Shown here: in pieces, positions 48,216 through 59,731 of the stretch
Position numbering within the stretch: the stretch's first letter is position 1
Layout: every line of letters starts with the position of its first letter
NCBI GenBank assembly: GCA_022747635.1
Contig: JAKTNV010000003.1
Location: forward strand, 51,958,857-52,022,856
DNA from: Hetaerina americana
Lineage: Eukaryota; Arthropoda; Insecta; Odonata; Calopterygidae
Reading direction: 5' to 3'
Length of the DNA: 64,000 nt
Program-made: the position numbers and the translations under genes
The notes under the pieces: generated by a model
Database searches by the model: none
What the model was told of the DNA's origin: nothing
The model's input: the letters and a program-made list of their open reading frames with translations, nothing else

Positions 48216-50709
48216 GTAATGTACCCAATTTGTTTGAGACATTTTGTTTTCTATTGACATTTTTTAAATTCGGTAACATATTCCCAAAAATGTGTTTTCC
48301 AAAAAAATGAGCAGGAGATTCCCGATGATATGGCTAAAAATATGCACACATGGTCAACACCCGTACATCTTATGTAAAGCTCGTTTTATATATTTACAGA
48401 ATGGGCGTTATTGCTATAAAAAAGTATTTATGCGATAGTAGAATAATTTACCTCTAAGAATGTACTCTTTGGCCAAACGAAAATTTTATCAAATTTATTT
48501 TTAGAAAATATTAACAAAAACATTTAAAGAAATGTATTTTAAATGTATTCAATAAGGGGAGTACATTGGTAACTCACATTCGCAGAAATGAAGCCTCCAT
48601 AGAAAATGATATTTTTAACTTGAATTAATTATGATCAAAAGGGGCATTAAAACAAAATGTGAAAAGATTTTTACCTTAAAAATGAATCATTTTTGTTTTA
48701 AGTGTATGAATCGCTTATCATATGTCTGAGGTCCAAATTATCAATTTAATAATAATTAATAAACAACTAAATATGATATATTGTCCCATTTCTCTAGAAA
48801 ATTCTATTACCGGAATTTTCTTCATGGTCATTAATCCGTAAAGAATAGTCAACTATCATTTGCGTTTCATCCGGTCCTCTCTATACGACTTATTGCACGT
48901 TATTTAAATACATCCGTGAAAGTGATAGAATGATAGCTCACCATAGGAGCAGAGGAATTGTACCTCCGTATTCATAACTAGGAAAAGTATTAAAGTTAAA
49001 TTTTAAGTAGGTACTGTCGCACCACCTCCTAAATATTCTTCTGAAAATCTGTTTCAATTTCCTCGAATGTCCATGGAATCTATATCACCTTCAGGCTATT
49101 CATTTAAAATCCCCTCCTGCATGAAACATATCTCCTGAGTTGACTGAAGAATATCTTAGTCGCCCCCTCCTAAAATCCTCGCTTAGGGTTTTCCTCTCGA
49201 TCCACTCTCTCCCGCCCGCTCCATCCTCCATTCCATCTCCCTCGTTGTGGAATGATTTGTAGGCTGAAGATAATGTAGTATGAAAAAGGAATACAAGTTT
49301 GGTGAAGAAGGAGGTGGGTCCTAAGAAGAGCGAAAGGAACAATGGGGAAAGAAACAAAAACGCCGTGGAAACTTTGTTGAAACTTGGGATTTTAATTCGG
49401 ACTTCACGCGTGCTACTTGTGTAAACCTTTCACAGGTTAAAGAACTGTTTACTGATTAGGCATGGAGAATTCACTGCACGCCCGTAAATGTACCCTAATG
49501 ACAGATAAGACGATGTAAAAAGTTCCCATTTGTGAAGTTTTGAGAAGGTGGATCAGAGAATTACCGCATTCAAAGTGTGAACAGCGCTCACATTCATGCT
49601 TGAGTTCGTTTTTTCTATCATAATGAATTATTATTCCAACAAGATGAGGAACAAACAATTAAAGAAGCGAAAGCTAGACCATATTAGTTTGTAAAATTAG
49701 TGCCGATAACTTTATTGGATGAAAAAAGCGAATATTTTTTTTAGATGGGTTTAGAGAAAATATTCAATATTTCCCTACTATTTTGCTGCCTAATAATTTT
49801 TCTCTGAACGTTGTGAATGGAGAGCCATTGTAAAAGTTCGTTTATTTCATTTTATGAAGTTGACTATAATGATTGTCGTCGTTGTAATCACTGCTCTACG
49901 TAGTTGACCCGTGCTCACGTTCGTGAAAATGAAATTTTGGTATTTTATTCTTCGCAAACAAAGCCTATTATTTTTTTCTTTATCAAGCCACATCACCACA
50001 TATCAGTACCATTTCTTTTTGTAATGTATAACTTCATTCTACACCTTTTTTACCATGATTAAATAAACCGGCTCAATTGGGTTGTGCTAGGTAGGAAATC
50101 TTATGAATACAGCAATTGTTACACTTAAATTTATAATTTTTGCATTGCATTAAAGTTGAAACACATCGTTAGTTTTTTGTTGTTTTTGATCATAGAGCTT
50201 CTATTTTTATCCGGGAGATATTTGTAAATGCTCACGTCAATAAATCACGACTCCCAGAAAACAACTGTAGTGCAAAGAAAGAAACTCTTTCCTTTACTTT
50301 GAATATGTACATAATTCTCATTCTAATGATTAATTCAAAAATGCTATCCCAAAATACGCAAGACTTTGATCAATTTCATCATTTTACGATGCACTGAGAT
50401 TAATGAAAGTTTTGTGGATATAAGTCCTTGAAATATGCTTAAAACCTCACTATCCACTCAATTAAAAGCTCAGGATGGTTTCACAGAAATATCTCAACGA
50501 CGAAATCGGCCTTCTATCCATTTTTGTTCGTCTCCTCTTGGAAGCCAGCATTTTCTATTATAAATTAAAATGAAATCCATATCCAATCATCATTACACTA
50601 TGGAAAATCCACATTAATGTGATATTTAATGCACTTTAAAATTATAAAGTGCACAAATAATATTCATATTGTAAAAACTTATACTACAATCCATCTATCC
50701 TTCATACAA
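48216..50709. other. Probable intron or intergenic DNA, no exon found
   Basis: No convincing acceptor-flanked coding stretch continuing the exon was found. A short CT-rich patch lies at 49150-49250. Confidence 0.4.
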
Positions 50710-51335
50710 GGTCTGCCCCAAAAGTGGTATGACTTATTTTTTCCCGGATAGATGGACGGACGGTGGTTTCCCTGACTGGATTCAAGAGAAGGAAGTCTAA
50801 GGATAGGTTGGAGGACGGTGGCAGTTGGCTCCTTGCCTATGTTGAGTGCAGGTCGTTCGTTTCCAAAACCTCTGTAACGTGACCTCGTTACGCTCCGTCA
50901 TGAATTGGTCATTGGAACAGCGCTTCGCAATCAAATATTTTTCGTGAAAATGGGCAAAACTGGGAAAGAGATTAATGACATACTCTAGGTAGCTTATAAA
51001 TGACAACGCCATGGGTAGATCGCGTGTTTTTGAGTGGCACACGTTCTTTTGGGAGGGTAGCGAAGATGTTGAAGACGCCGAAATTTCAGGATGCGAGTGC
51101 TCTTAAACGAACAAAAGGAAACTCGGCCGCGGATCTGCCAAGAGCTTCTTGACCATGTGAGTGAGGAGAAGCAGCATTCATGACGCTACCTTCCAGAAGG
51201 CGTACGCGGTGTGGAAAACCCACTACCAACGGTATGTGGCACAAGGGTGCTACTTCGAAGAATTTTGAGTGCATATATCAATTCTGGTAATAAATTTTTT
51301 TAATGGACGCAGACCTACTACTTTTACTATAGACC
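50710..51335 (+). pseudogene. Mariner transposon with large internal deletion
   Basis: Same lineage as 18901-19818, in the opposite orientation. The ends are inverted repeats (GGTCTGCCCCAAAAGTGGTA at 50710; GGTCTATAGTAAAAGTAGTA on minus from 51335). The frame opens at 50900 with MNWSLEQRFAIKYFS and then a stop. It continues with AMGRSRVFEWHTFFWEG and SEDVEDAEIS, then passes with a frameshift to KAYAVWKTHYQRYVAQGCYF and the natural stop at 51266-51268. Nearly the whole catalytic domain is gone, leaving 626 bp. Confidence 0.87.
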
Positions 51336-52007
51336 CGTTTGCAACTCGTGAATTTCTTTTCCTTCGACCAACTGTACCTGGGTGAACGATTTCTGTCCGT
51401 ATTATCTCCTCCAGAGCCGGATTAATATGTATAATTTATCTAGGAATAACCCCTGAGAGCAACCTATCCATGCGTAAACTATCAAACTACAAATAAAAAC
51501 TTTCGTCACGGAACGGGCAAAGGCAATAGGGTTTCAAAATTTTAACCCCAGCCAATTGCCTAAATTAGTGTCATAATTAAAAACCATCCTTAGAAGCCCA
51601 AATGTAAAGCGATGTTGACGAGGGTAACCTAGCAAGTATGCCAAAGAATAACCTAAAAATATGAATGTCAGTTGAGGAAGGTGATTAACAGTCGTACAAT
51701 TGCAAGATTAATACCAAGAATAAAGTGTATCATGACACGTGGGGCGTTCAACTACCGTTAGAAAATCAAAAGATATGGCTCTCGTTGTGTCGGAAAAGCT
51801 TTACTTTTATTAAGTCTCATCTCTAACTAGACTGCTGTTAAACTTTTAGCCATATTCATCGCATGGTTTCACTTTCCTAGTCTATTGAGGTGACCGACTT
51901 TTTCTTATTTATAGAAATCGAAAGAAATGAGTTTTGTGCTGATTAAAGACTTCCATTTAAAAAATTAACATAAAAAAGATCAATCTTGAGTTAAATGAAG
52001 TTCATGA
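51336..52007. other. AT-rich DNA, no gene seen
   Basis: Nothing recognisable between two mariner copies. Confidence 0.4.
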
Positions 52008-52009
52008 CT

Positions 52010-52830
52010 CATTTTCCTCTGTGTTTACGACTGTTTACAATTGGGTAAATGAATGTAAACGTCACACATCCACAAGTTATGAACATCGTTGAGGACGTCA
52101 GAAGTGACTCCCTCAGAAATGATTGACAAAATCCACGATATTGTTTTGAATGATCGACAAGTAAAAGTTCACGAAATAATTGAGACTGCATGTTTATCAA
52201 AGGTCACATTTTTCTAAAATTTGAAGGAATTGGATGTGAAAAAAATCTCGGTAAGAATAGTGCCGCATTTGCTCTCAGGAGAGAATAAGGGCAATCATGT
52301 GATCGATTTGGAGACTGATTTGGCATTTTTCCTAATCCTGACAAGTTTCTGCATCGATACATAACTATGAACTAAGTATGGTTATACTATAACTCCACAC
52401 TCCAGAAAAAAAGGAACAATCGAAAAAGTGGATTTCGAAAGGCGATCCGGCTCCAAATAAGGCAAAGACGGTGTGATCTACTGACAAGAAAATGGATTTT
52501 GGATCCCCTTTTTGGGATGAACGCGGAATCATCTGCATGGATTGCTTGGAAAAAGAACAAACAATAAATGGTGAGCATTATGCGTTGGTATTGCATTGGT
52601 TGAGGTAATAAAGCAAGGACAAACGTCCTCATTTGGCAAAGAAGAAATTCTCTTCCATCAAGACAATGCACGGAGATATTTTGCAGTTTCGACGGCAAAA
52701 ATTGTGGAATTAAATGTCGAATTTTTACAACAACCACCGTATGCAGTAAATTTGGTTCCCGGTGAGTCTATCTGCATATGATTTCAATTTGGCACTAAGG
52801 ATTGTCCAGAAGCTGTTATGTTTTCTCTTT
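52010..52830 (+). pseudogene. Mariner transposase relic, DD34D type
   Basis: The plus strand, read across frames, gives MIDKIHDIVLNDRQVKVHEI (helix-turn-helix region, 52118-52185) and VRIVPHLLSGENKG. At 52366-52380 comes the site of the first catalytic Asp, where the expected MDETW reads Met-Asn-stop-Val-Trp. Then follow GEHYALVLHW-like sequence, LFHQDNARRYF (second Asp, about 52649-52681) and PPYAVN. This lineage resembles the mariners related to human SETMAR and differs from the other copies. It is riddled with stops. No TIRs were located, so both boundaries are approximate. Confidence 0.8.
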
Positions 52831-54876
52831 TTTCACTGTTCACTGACCTTCGATTGCATATAATTTTTAATAGAAAGAAGACGCACAGGCTTGATGTTAT
52901 TAAGACATTCATTTAATTATTTTTGATCATTATGGGTCTATTATTTTAGAGGAAAGAAACTATAGTCGGTGCAGTCAATCATTAAAAACTGTTAAAATAC
53001 AGTGCTAGTGAAGTAACATGGAAGATTTTGATCGACGGCCTTGAATTCATTAAATACCTGAAAAGTAGTCTACCTCGAGCATACCAATTTTAAAATGATT
53101 CAAAAGTCACTCTCTATTATCCATGCTTCTTTTTTTAGCTCCTGATTTTAGTATTTATTGGATTTTCAAAATAAAAAAATGGTTGGTGGAAATGTTGAAA
53201 TAATAAAAAAAAAATTATCTCCATTCAACTTTGAAAATCCTATTTTTAATTACTATTTTCTTTACCTAGCCACATTTGGAGTGACCAGTTGGCGATGACG
53301 TTTCGATATGAATTAGATGGGTTTAATGCAGATGAAATATTTCTAGTCTAGCCAACTTTTAATAATTTCTAGTAAATTAAGAATGATATTACCGGAAGGG
53401 TATAAGGGCAAATGAATTTTTATTACCATATCTCATTTATGTTTTATTGGGTTGAAATTACCAAGGTATAATTTGGAGTTGCTCACTAGATCACTGCGAC
53501 ATTTGTTCAGCGGGCGACTGCTTTTATTGACGACTTGAAATTACGTGGATCGAATTCAAATTTCGGTGGTATAACCTGAGGCAAGTGTATATGGCGTTAT
53601 TTATTGGAGCGTAAATCAGAACTCAGTATCCGAAACCTTATTGAGTCGTTAATATTTAGAGGGTTTATAAATGTAGTTTACAATAAGTAGAGGAAATTAT
53701 TACGTATCTCCCAAAAGACTGTGCGAATGCAATTAGCAACCTTTGTCCAGGACTAATAAATTTCTCGCCTGAGAATTCAACGAGGTAAATTGAACTTCCT
53801 GCCTGTTCCCCATCTCTTTATAATTTTTAACGTATTTCTACTCTTTGAACTTAATACTAATGACACTTTTTTATTTATAAGATGTACAAAATACTGCAAA
53901 AAATCAGAGTTTCAACATAATTGTAAGTATTAAAAAATGTTAATTCAGGAAAACATCAAAAGCAATATAAACCATAACTAAAAAATAAAGAAATGAAAAT
54001 CCTTTTAAACAATGACGTCATTAGGCCTTGTTAATAAGCTCCATCAAGCTTCAAATTAGGCGTCGTCTTAAGTTTCATCATATTCATGAATCGTTTTGCT
54101 CTATGTTCGTGTATATTTTCTTAATTATGTACAATAGTAATAGGCGGCCTAAGCTCCTGAGTTCGTATATTTTGATAAAGAAAACTGAAGATCATTTTGC
54201 AAAATGTAAACGTAAGATAGCTACGGCATTTAAATGATACTTATGATACTATTCTGAACTTCTGCAAAAATTGGACCTAAATATCACCATCAATTTCAAT
54301 AAAGGAATTTAGAAAATAATGTTTATTGATTACCCTAGTAATGAAGGTAGCTAAGGATTATAAATTCCAACTCATAAAATTAATTAGTCTGATGTAAAAA
54401 TTTTAACATTATTATTTTTAATTTAATACTAATATTCTATAAAATACGTTCTTGAGGGAGCAGCCACTTTAGACAACGGTCAGTGTACAAAAGGTTTCAC
54501 AGTGGTTCATTTCCATAACTGTATAATCCAACCTATGCATACATACAGGCCTGTATATAGCAAATAACCTTTTAGTTTAATCAATGAGCTATATAGGGTC
54601 ACCTTAAGTGCTTTTAACCAAGTGAGTTGTCCGATGAAGAGATTGATCACGGTATGATAAATTTCTGATACAATATGATGTCTATTTGTTTTTCTTTCGC
54701 CCTATCTTCACTAGTATATCTGTAATCACCAAAAAATTCTTTTTCGTGGGCTATTGGCAGAAATTATCGTGCAGTGGATAGAAATTATTCATTTTATCAA
54801 GGTTTTACATTACATTAAAGGAGATTTATGTTGGCCTTCGTGACATAATTAATACATCTTAATAGCAACATGATGA
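52831..54876. other. AT-rich DNA, no gene seen
   Basis: Nothing recognisable. Confidence 0.4.
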
Positions 54877-54921
54877 ATGAATTGAATGAAAATGAATTGA
54901 ATGAAAATGAATTGAATGAGA
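54877..54921. repeat. Tandem repeat, 3 x 15 bp
   Basis: Three units of ATGAATTGAATGAAA, the last with one change. It sits in a 22-codon frame that has no other support. Confidence 0.85.
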
Positions 54922-54984
54922 AGATGAATTGCTCATGAAACTGAAAATTTCATTAAAAATGATTATCATGGAAACAGTTCAGCT

Positions 54985-55440
54985 TTGCAACCATTTCATT
55001 GGGGTTTAAATTTTGCGGCTCTCATGGGGTTCCTTTGGAATCTGATGCGGCCATTGGGGGACCAACGAAGGGTCGTTGAGACAGGGCTGGATGTGGAAAA
55101 ATAAATTTGAAGTTGAATGTAGTTAATGTGTGGAGAGATGATTGTTTCGCAGTGTAGCCGTTTGGCAGAAGGCAGAGTGGGAAGTTTGCATGAGGGGCCA
55201 GTAGAGCCCATTACATCAATTTGTACAGATGTTCTGGCCGTTGGCGGAGAAAGAAGACTTAAACGGGTTGATGGGGCTCTCGAGTCATTTCTCCTCCAGC
55301 AGCTATAGCCAAGTCTAGCTGATATTGAGTATTTACAAGCGCTGGCCAAATAAGTGGTGGAGGAATTGAATTGACGTCTGTTTGCCGTTAATGTATATAT
55401 ATATATATGTATTTGCGGCACCCTATATATATATATATAT
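54985..55440. repeat. Dispersed repeat R, long copy
   Basis: Non-coding or decayed sequence. Its last ~140 bp (55296-55440) match 58313-58442 closely: CTATAGCCAAGTCTAGCTGA, CAAGCGCTGGCCAAATA, GAATTGACGTCTGTTTGCCG and a terminal GCGGCACCCTATATA that runs into (TA)n. A 173-codon minus frame and a 60-codon plus frame cover it. Neither is a known family, though the plus frame (GEMIVSQCSRLAEGRVGSLH) could be a relic of an unrecognised mobile element. The left boundary is a guess. Confidence 0.6.
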
Positions 55441-55443
55441 ATG
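55391..55443. repeat. Two short (TA)n tracts
   Basis: TA runs at about 55393-55409 and 55423-55443 around GTATTTGCGGCACCC. Confidence 0.85.
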
Positions 55444-55485
55444 GTGCACACATATGTATATATACATACACACACATATGTATAG

Positions 55486-55486
<1 letters not shown>

Positions 55487-55570
<84 letters not shown>
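55487..55570. repeat. (AC)n then (TA)n microsatellite
   Basis: About 28 bp of AC repeat followed by about 54 bp of TA repeat, ending at the SINE tail. Confidence 0.95.
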
Positions 55571-55573
<3 letters not shown>

Positions 55574-55815
55574 ACAGTAATCAACTCGAAAGTCGGTTTG
55601 GTAGGTGACGGTAGAGGTCACCCATTACTAAGCCCGATGGCATGTGAAATTCACACATTCACAGGGTAGGGGAGCCAGTTCCTTTCCCTGTGCCGGTTAT
55701 GGTTTCCCTGGAAGATCTCGTACCCGAAAATCGCGTTACTTGGCTGGCCCGGGAATCGAATCCGGAACCCTCCGGTCAGTAGTCCAACGTTCTACCCCCT
55801 GGACTACTACGACCC
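55571..55815 (-). mobile_element. tRNA-derived SINE, family 1, nearly full length
   Basis: On minus it begins with GGGTCGTAGTAGTCCAGGGG at 55815, continues TAGAACG, and has a B-box-like GGATTCGATTCCC. It carries the family body with GTGAATTTCACATG and ends GATTACTGTGTTT at 55571. Both sides abut (TA)n or (CA)n microsatellites. Confidence 0.92.
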
Positions 55816-55821
55816 ACACAC

Positions 55822-55837
55822 ACATATATATAAATAA

Positions 55838-55892
<55 letters not shown>
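55822..55892. repeat. (TA)n microsatellite
   Basis: About 70 bp of TA with AAAT interruptions, directly beside the SINE head. Confidence 0.95.
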
Positions 55893-55896
<4 letters not shown>

Positions 55897-56379
55897 CACA
55901 TGTTGTTTATATATACTCAATTAAAAGTATAAGTGGGAGAAAGGAGATTGTTGCTCCCAATATGCTGATTACATTAGCAGAGTGAGAGAAAAACTTTTTG
56001 TTCAATTCAGAGTTGGTTAATCCGGATTGATATTAGACTTTCCCTGCAATCTGGGGCCAACTGATAGACCCGCGGCTCTTCCATGTTGCGGGCCCACGCA
56101 GGCGGGATATTTAGTCTCACGGGGGTATGTGTTTGCAGTAATGTGGAGTTTAAAGTGAAGAGGAAGTGGGAAGAAAGAGAAGCAGTCAAAGGAGCGGAAT
56201 GAGAGTGCATGTTTAACAGGTAAATGTAATTCGAAAATAGTCGGCTGCAACTTGTAACCCGGTATTCCATTCGATAAGGGAAATGAAATTATTTTGTCAA
56301 TGGCGAGACTTTTAGAGTAAAATGAACTGGAAAAAGCAAGGGAGAAAGTGATCATAGAATTATGGAATTTCCGAAAGGG
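55893..56379. other. No gene seen
   Basis: Mixed-composition DNA with short frames of low information on the minus strand. Confidence 0.4.
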
Positions 56380-57010
56380 GGTGAGCTTAGGAGGTCATGT
56401 GACAGTCCGGCGCGTGCGATGACAGCTCGAGAAGTTTCTATTTAGTTGAAAGGATTTGAGGAATGGGAAAGAGATGGAGTCGGAGTAGGAGTTAGGGGAA
56501 GCTTGGTGAAGGGGTGGTAGATGAAATATGAGAGGGGTAATGTTGAGAGTGGGCGATGGCTGAAAGGGATGCAGCTTGGGAGGGAGGAAGAGTGGATAGC
56601 CGGTTGGCGGACTCCTCGCGAGGGGCACGGAGGGGAGCATCAAAGGATACGAAGTGGCTTTACCTGTCTTCCGGTGTGTTCCAGTGAGAGAGAGAGAGAC
56701 TGTAGCATCACGTCCTTCTCTTTCCATACGCTCCGATCCTCTCATTCGTTCACCCTCTCCCTCGCTCTCTGGTTCCGACCCTGCACTTCGTTCCGTGTTT
56801 TGTTCCATGTTCACATCACGGCCGCTTGATTGCGACATGACACGGCGGTTTGTAATTCGTGTGAGGCATTTGTAAAGAGCAAATACTCATTAGGTCCCCC
56901 GCGAGAGCGGCGGAGTACAAAGGAGATCCTTGGACAAGGGGGGCGCAGAGCGGGGGGAAAGCCGCGGAGAGGCGGGACTATGTAGTCGGGGAATTCAGAG
57001 CTTAATGGTG
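56380..57010. other. GA-to-CT strand-asymmetric GC island
   Basis: G/A-rich on plus up to about 56700, then C/T-rich with CpGs to about 56830, then G-rich again with CpGs to 57010. Overlapping frames on both strands are low complexity. It has the same composition pattern as the island at 38.3-38.9 kb. Confidence 0.45.
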
Positions 57011-57789
57011 TTTGTTTATGGGCGCTGACCATGGCCCAGAGAAGCTTTCGACTGGTAGACTAGAATAAGTCTCGCGTGAAAATTTTAATAGGATACTATG
57101 AATAAAATTATCGCTCTGTTTGTCTACACAAAATATGGTTTTTTTGCAGAACACGTCGTAATTTATATTGAATGCCTCATGTCTATGGCTCATGGCTATA
57201 TGTATACTGGTGAGCTAGAGCCTGAGAAACTCTAGCTTATTGCAACATTGAACAAAATGTTAGTACCTGCACTAAGACCTCATACTTGTTATGATGATAC
57301 CTGATTCAATACATTATGGTGCCTATTATTTTACTAAATTGAACCAATTATCTTCTTGTGTATGTTTAAATTCATAGAGCATTGGCTTTGACTCTCAGGT
57401 AATGGAAAAATATATGCGTGTAAAAATATTACTCTGAACTTTGAATCAAAAATATTATTGTCTAAAAGATGATTATCCGGCATAAATGTAAAAAAACACC
57501 TAAGTTTTGATGGTGGATGGGAGATAATATCTAAGTTAATAAAACCTTTTTGAGAGAGGAGAAGTAATAATAAGAAAATAATTGATGATAAATGCAATAT
57601 TAGAATTGAGTATTACATTTTTGAATATGTTAAGTGATTGGTAGTTTTCATCGTTGAACTGTCAATATTATTCTTCTTTTTGAATAATTTTTTGGATATT
57701 TAGTCATAAGACCATCATTTTGACGTTCGTTATAAAGTTTTTGCTTAAACATTTCTCCAAATCTGAGTCTAAGCCAATAAAGAAATATA
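57011..57789. other. AT-rich DNA, no gene seen
   Basis: Nothing recognisable. Confidence 0.4.
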
Positions 57790-57960
57790 CCAGTTATTGC
57801 GTGTACATACTACCTTGATCAAAAATTTCCCGGAATTTATTCACACATGTAGTGCTTGACGCTTCGACGTCACGACCGTCATCATCAGATGATTGTGTCT
57901 AACATTACGCACTAACGGTTTTTGTGTACAGCAGTCACAATCAATCTATGACACTGCAGT
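57790..57960 (-). repeat. Retroelement-like fragment with CTGATGA hairpin
   Basis: On minus, CAATCATCTGATGATGACGG is followed by TCGTGACGTCGAAGCGTCAA (about 57853-57895). It has an exact CTGATGA, a 4-bp GACG/CGTC stem and GAAG where GAAA is expected. The following TGTGTGAATAAATTCCGGG and TTTTTGATCAAGG continue a repeat-like 3' part. No coding sequence is present. Confidence 0.5.
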
Positions 57961-58148
57961 TAACATTTTTTGAAATCTCTTTTTATCAGCAAACATAAAC
58001 AAACTCGTCTAATGTGCGCACATAATCATAGCAGTTACAATGGTAAAAAATAAAAATCGAAAAAAAATTGAAAAATATATTAAGGACATTTAAGGGTTTT
58101 GTTTTTTGTGTGCATATACATGTGTATATATATATGTATATGCATATA

Positions 58149-58308
<160 letters not shown>

Positions 58309-58312
58309 TATA

Positions 58313-58430
58313 TATTCCAGCAGTTATAGCCAAGTCTAGCTGATATTGAGCACAAGCGCTGGCCAAATACCCGGTGGAGGAATTGAATTGACGTCTGTTT
58401 GCCGTTAATACCAATTTATGTATTTACGGC

Positions 58431-58442
<12 letters not shown>
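58313..58442. repeat. Dispersed repeat R, short copy
   Basis: Matches 55296-55440 with a few substitutions and small indels (GTTATAGCCAAGTCTAGCTG, GAATTGACGTCTGTTTGCCG, ACGGCACCCTATATA) and likewise ends in a long (TA)n tract. Confidence 0.85.

Positions 58443-58511
<69 letters not shown>
58436..58511. repeat. (TA)n microsatellite
   Basis: About 75 bp of pure TA at the end of repeat R. Confidence 0.95.
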
Positions 58512-58515
<4 letters not shown>

Positions 58516-58560
58516 GTATGCATATTAATATATCAGATCTTAATTAATTAATATATCAAA

Positions 58561-59244
58561 CCTTATCAGACCCTAGTAAGGCCAATTTTAGAGTACGCTT
58601 CTCTTGTATGGGACCCTCATGAAGAAGGTCATATTAAAAAACTGGAAAAGGTGCAAAGAAAGGCTGCCCGATATGTACTGGGGAAGCATGGGAGGATGGA
58701 GAGTGTGTCTGACATGCTAGAAACGCTGGGCTGGGAACCTCTAGAATCTAGAAGAAAAGTAAGCAGACTTTGTGGAATGTTCCGAATTTTGAAGGGGGAG
58801 AAAGCTTGGGCAGATCTTAGGAAAGAGGCGGGGAACCCAAATTTTATAGGCAGAAATGATCACAAATTTAAGATAAAATGCCGGGCACAGAGAACAAATA
58901 AAAAAAAATTTTCTTTTCTAAATAGAACAATTGTTGAGTGGAACACTTTACCTGCAAAAATATTCGAGCCCTTTACTATCAGAGTGTATACTTTTAAGAA
59001 TAGATGTAAGGCATATATGTAATAATTTGATTGATGTGTGGTGTATGGTATTATATGTAATAGCTTAATTTTTTTTTATTTTATCTTTTTTTTTCTTGCT
59101 CATAAATGGTTGTAAATGGGATGGGGATTCACTTGTTTTGTTAAAGAGATTTGTGTTTTGAAGTCTAGTTTTATGTATTATCTTTTGCAATTATTTGGGA
59201 CTTGTGTGCCACCTGACAATGTCTATCAGCACATGTGTATTTTT
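58561..59244 (+). pseudogene. Non-LTR retrotransposon C-terminus (LINE family B)
   Basis: An uninterrupted frame runs from about 58561 to the stop at 59020-59022. In order it shows QTLVRPILEYASLVWDPHEE, then KKLEKVQRKAARYVLGKHGR, MLETLGWEPLESRRK, FIGRNDHKFKIKCR and FLNRTIVEWNTLPAKIFEPF. This is the signature C-terminal region of jockey/CR1/L2-type non-LTR elements in animals. The rest of the RT and the endonuclease are missing (5' truncation). The absence of stops over about 150 codons suggests a fairly young insertion. A 3'UTR of about 220 bp leads to the AAT-repeat tail. Confidence 0.87.
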
Positions 59245-59266
59245 AATAATAATAATAATAATAATA
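59245..59266. repeat. (AAT)n tail
   Basis: Seven or so AAT units joining the LINE 3' end to the SINE that follows. Confidence 0.9.
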
Positions 59267-59518
59267 TAGAGCGTTGGGCTGCCTACCGGTGGGGCCCGGG
59301 TTTGATTCCCCGGAAAGGCACTCTGGGCACCTGCCGCTCCACCCAAGCTATATGATTTTTCAGGTACCAAATCTTCCAGGGAAACCATAACCGGCACAGG
59401 GAAAGGACCTGACCCCCCTACCCTGATGTGTGAATTTCACACGCCGTATAGGGCTTAGCACTGGGAAAACTCTACCATCACCTACCCAACTGACCTTCGG
59501 AATGATTACGTTGTTTAT
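59267..59518 (+). mobile_element. tRNA-derived SINE, family 1, 5'-truncated
   Basis: Starts inside the tRNA-like head at TAGAGCGTTGGGCTGCC, missing about 20 bp. B-box-like GGGTTTGATTCCCC, then the complete body and 3' end. The anticodon-arm region differs from the other copies, so it may be a subfamily. Confidence 0.9.
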
Positions 59519-59568
59519 GGTTTATATATATATAAGAATACTATTTGAATATAAACATAAAATAAAAC

Positions 59569-59731
59569 AAACACAGTGATCAACCCGAAGGTCGGTTTGG
59601 TAGGTGATGCTAGAGCTCACCCAGTAATAAGCCCAACGGCGTGTTAAATTCACACATCAGGGTAGGGGGGCCAGTTCCTATCTTTGTGCCGTTTATGGTT
59701 TCTCAGGAAGATCTGGTACCCGATAAATCAC
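59569..59731 (-). mobile_element. tRNA-derived SINE, family 1, head missing
   Basis: The 3' two-thirds of the family on the minus strand (complement of GATCACTGTGTTT at 59569 through GTGATTT at about 59731). It lies 50 bp from, and inverted to, the preceding SINE. Confidence 0.88.
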
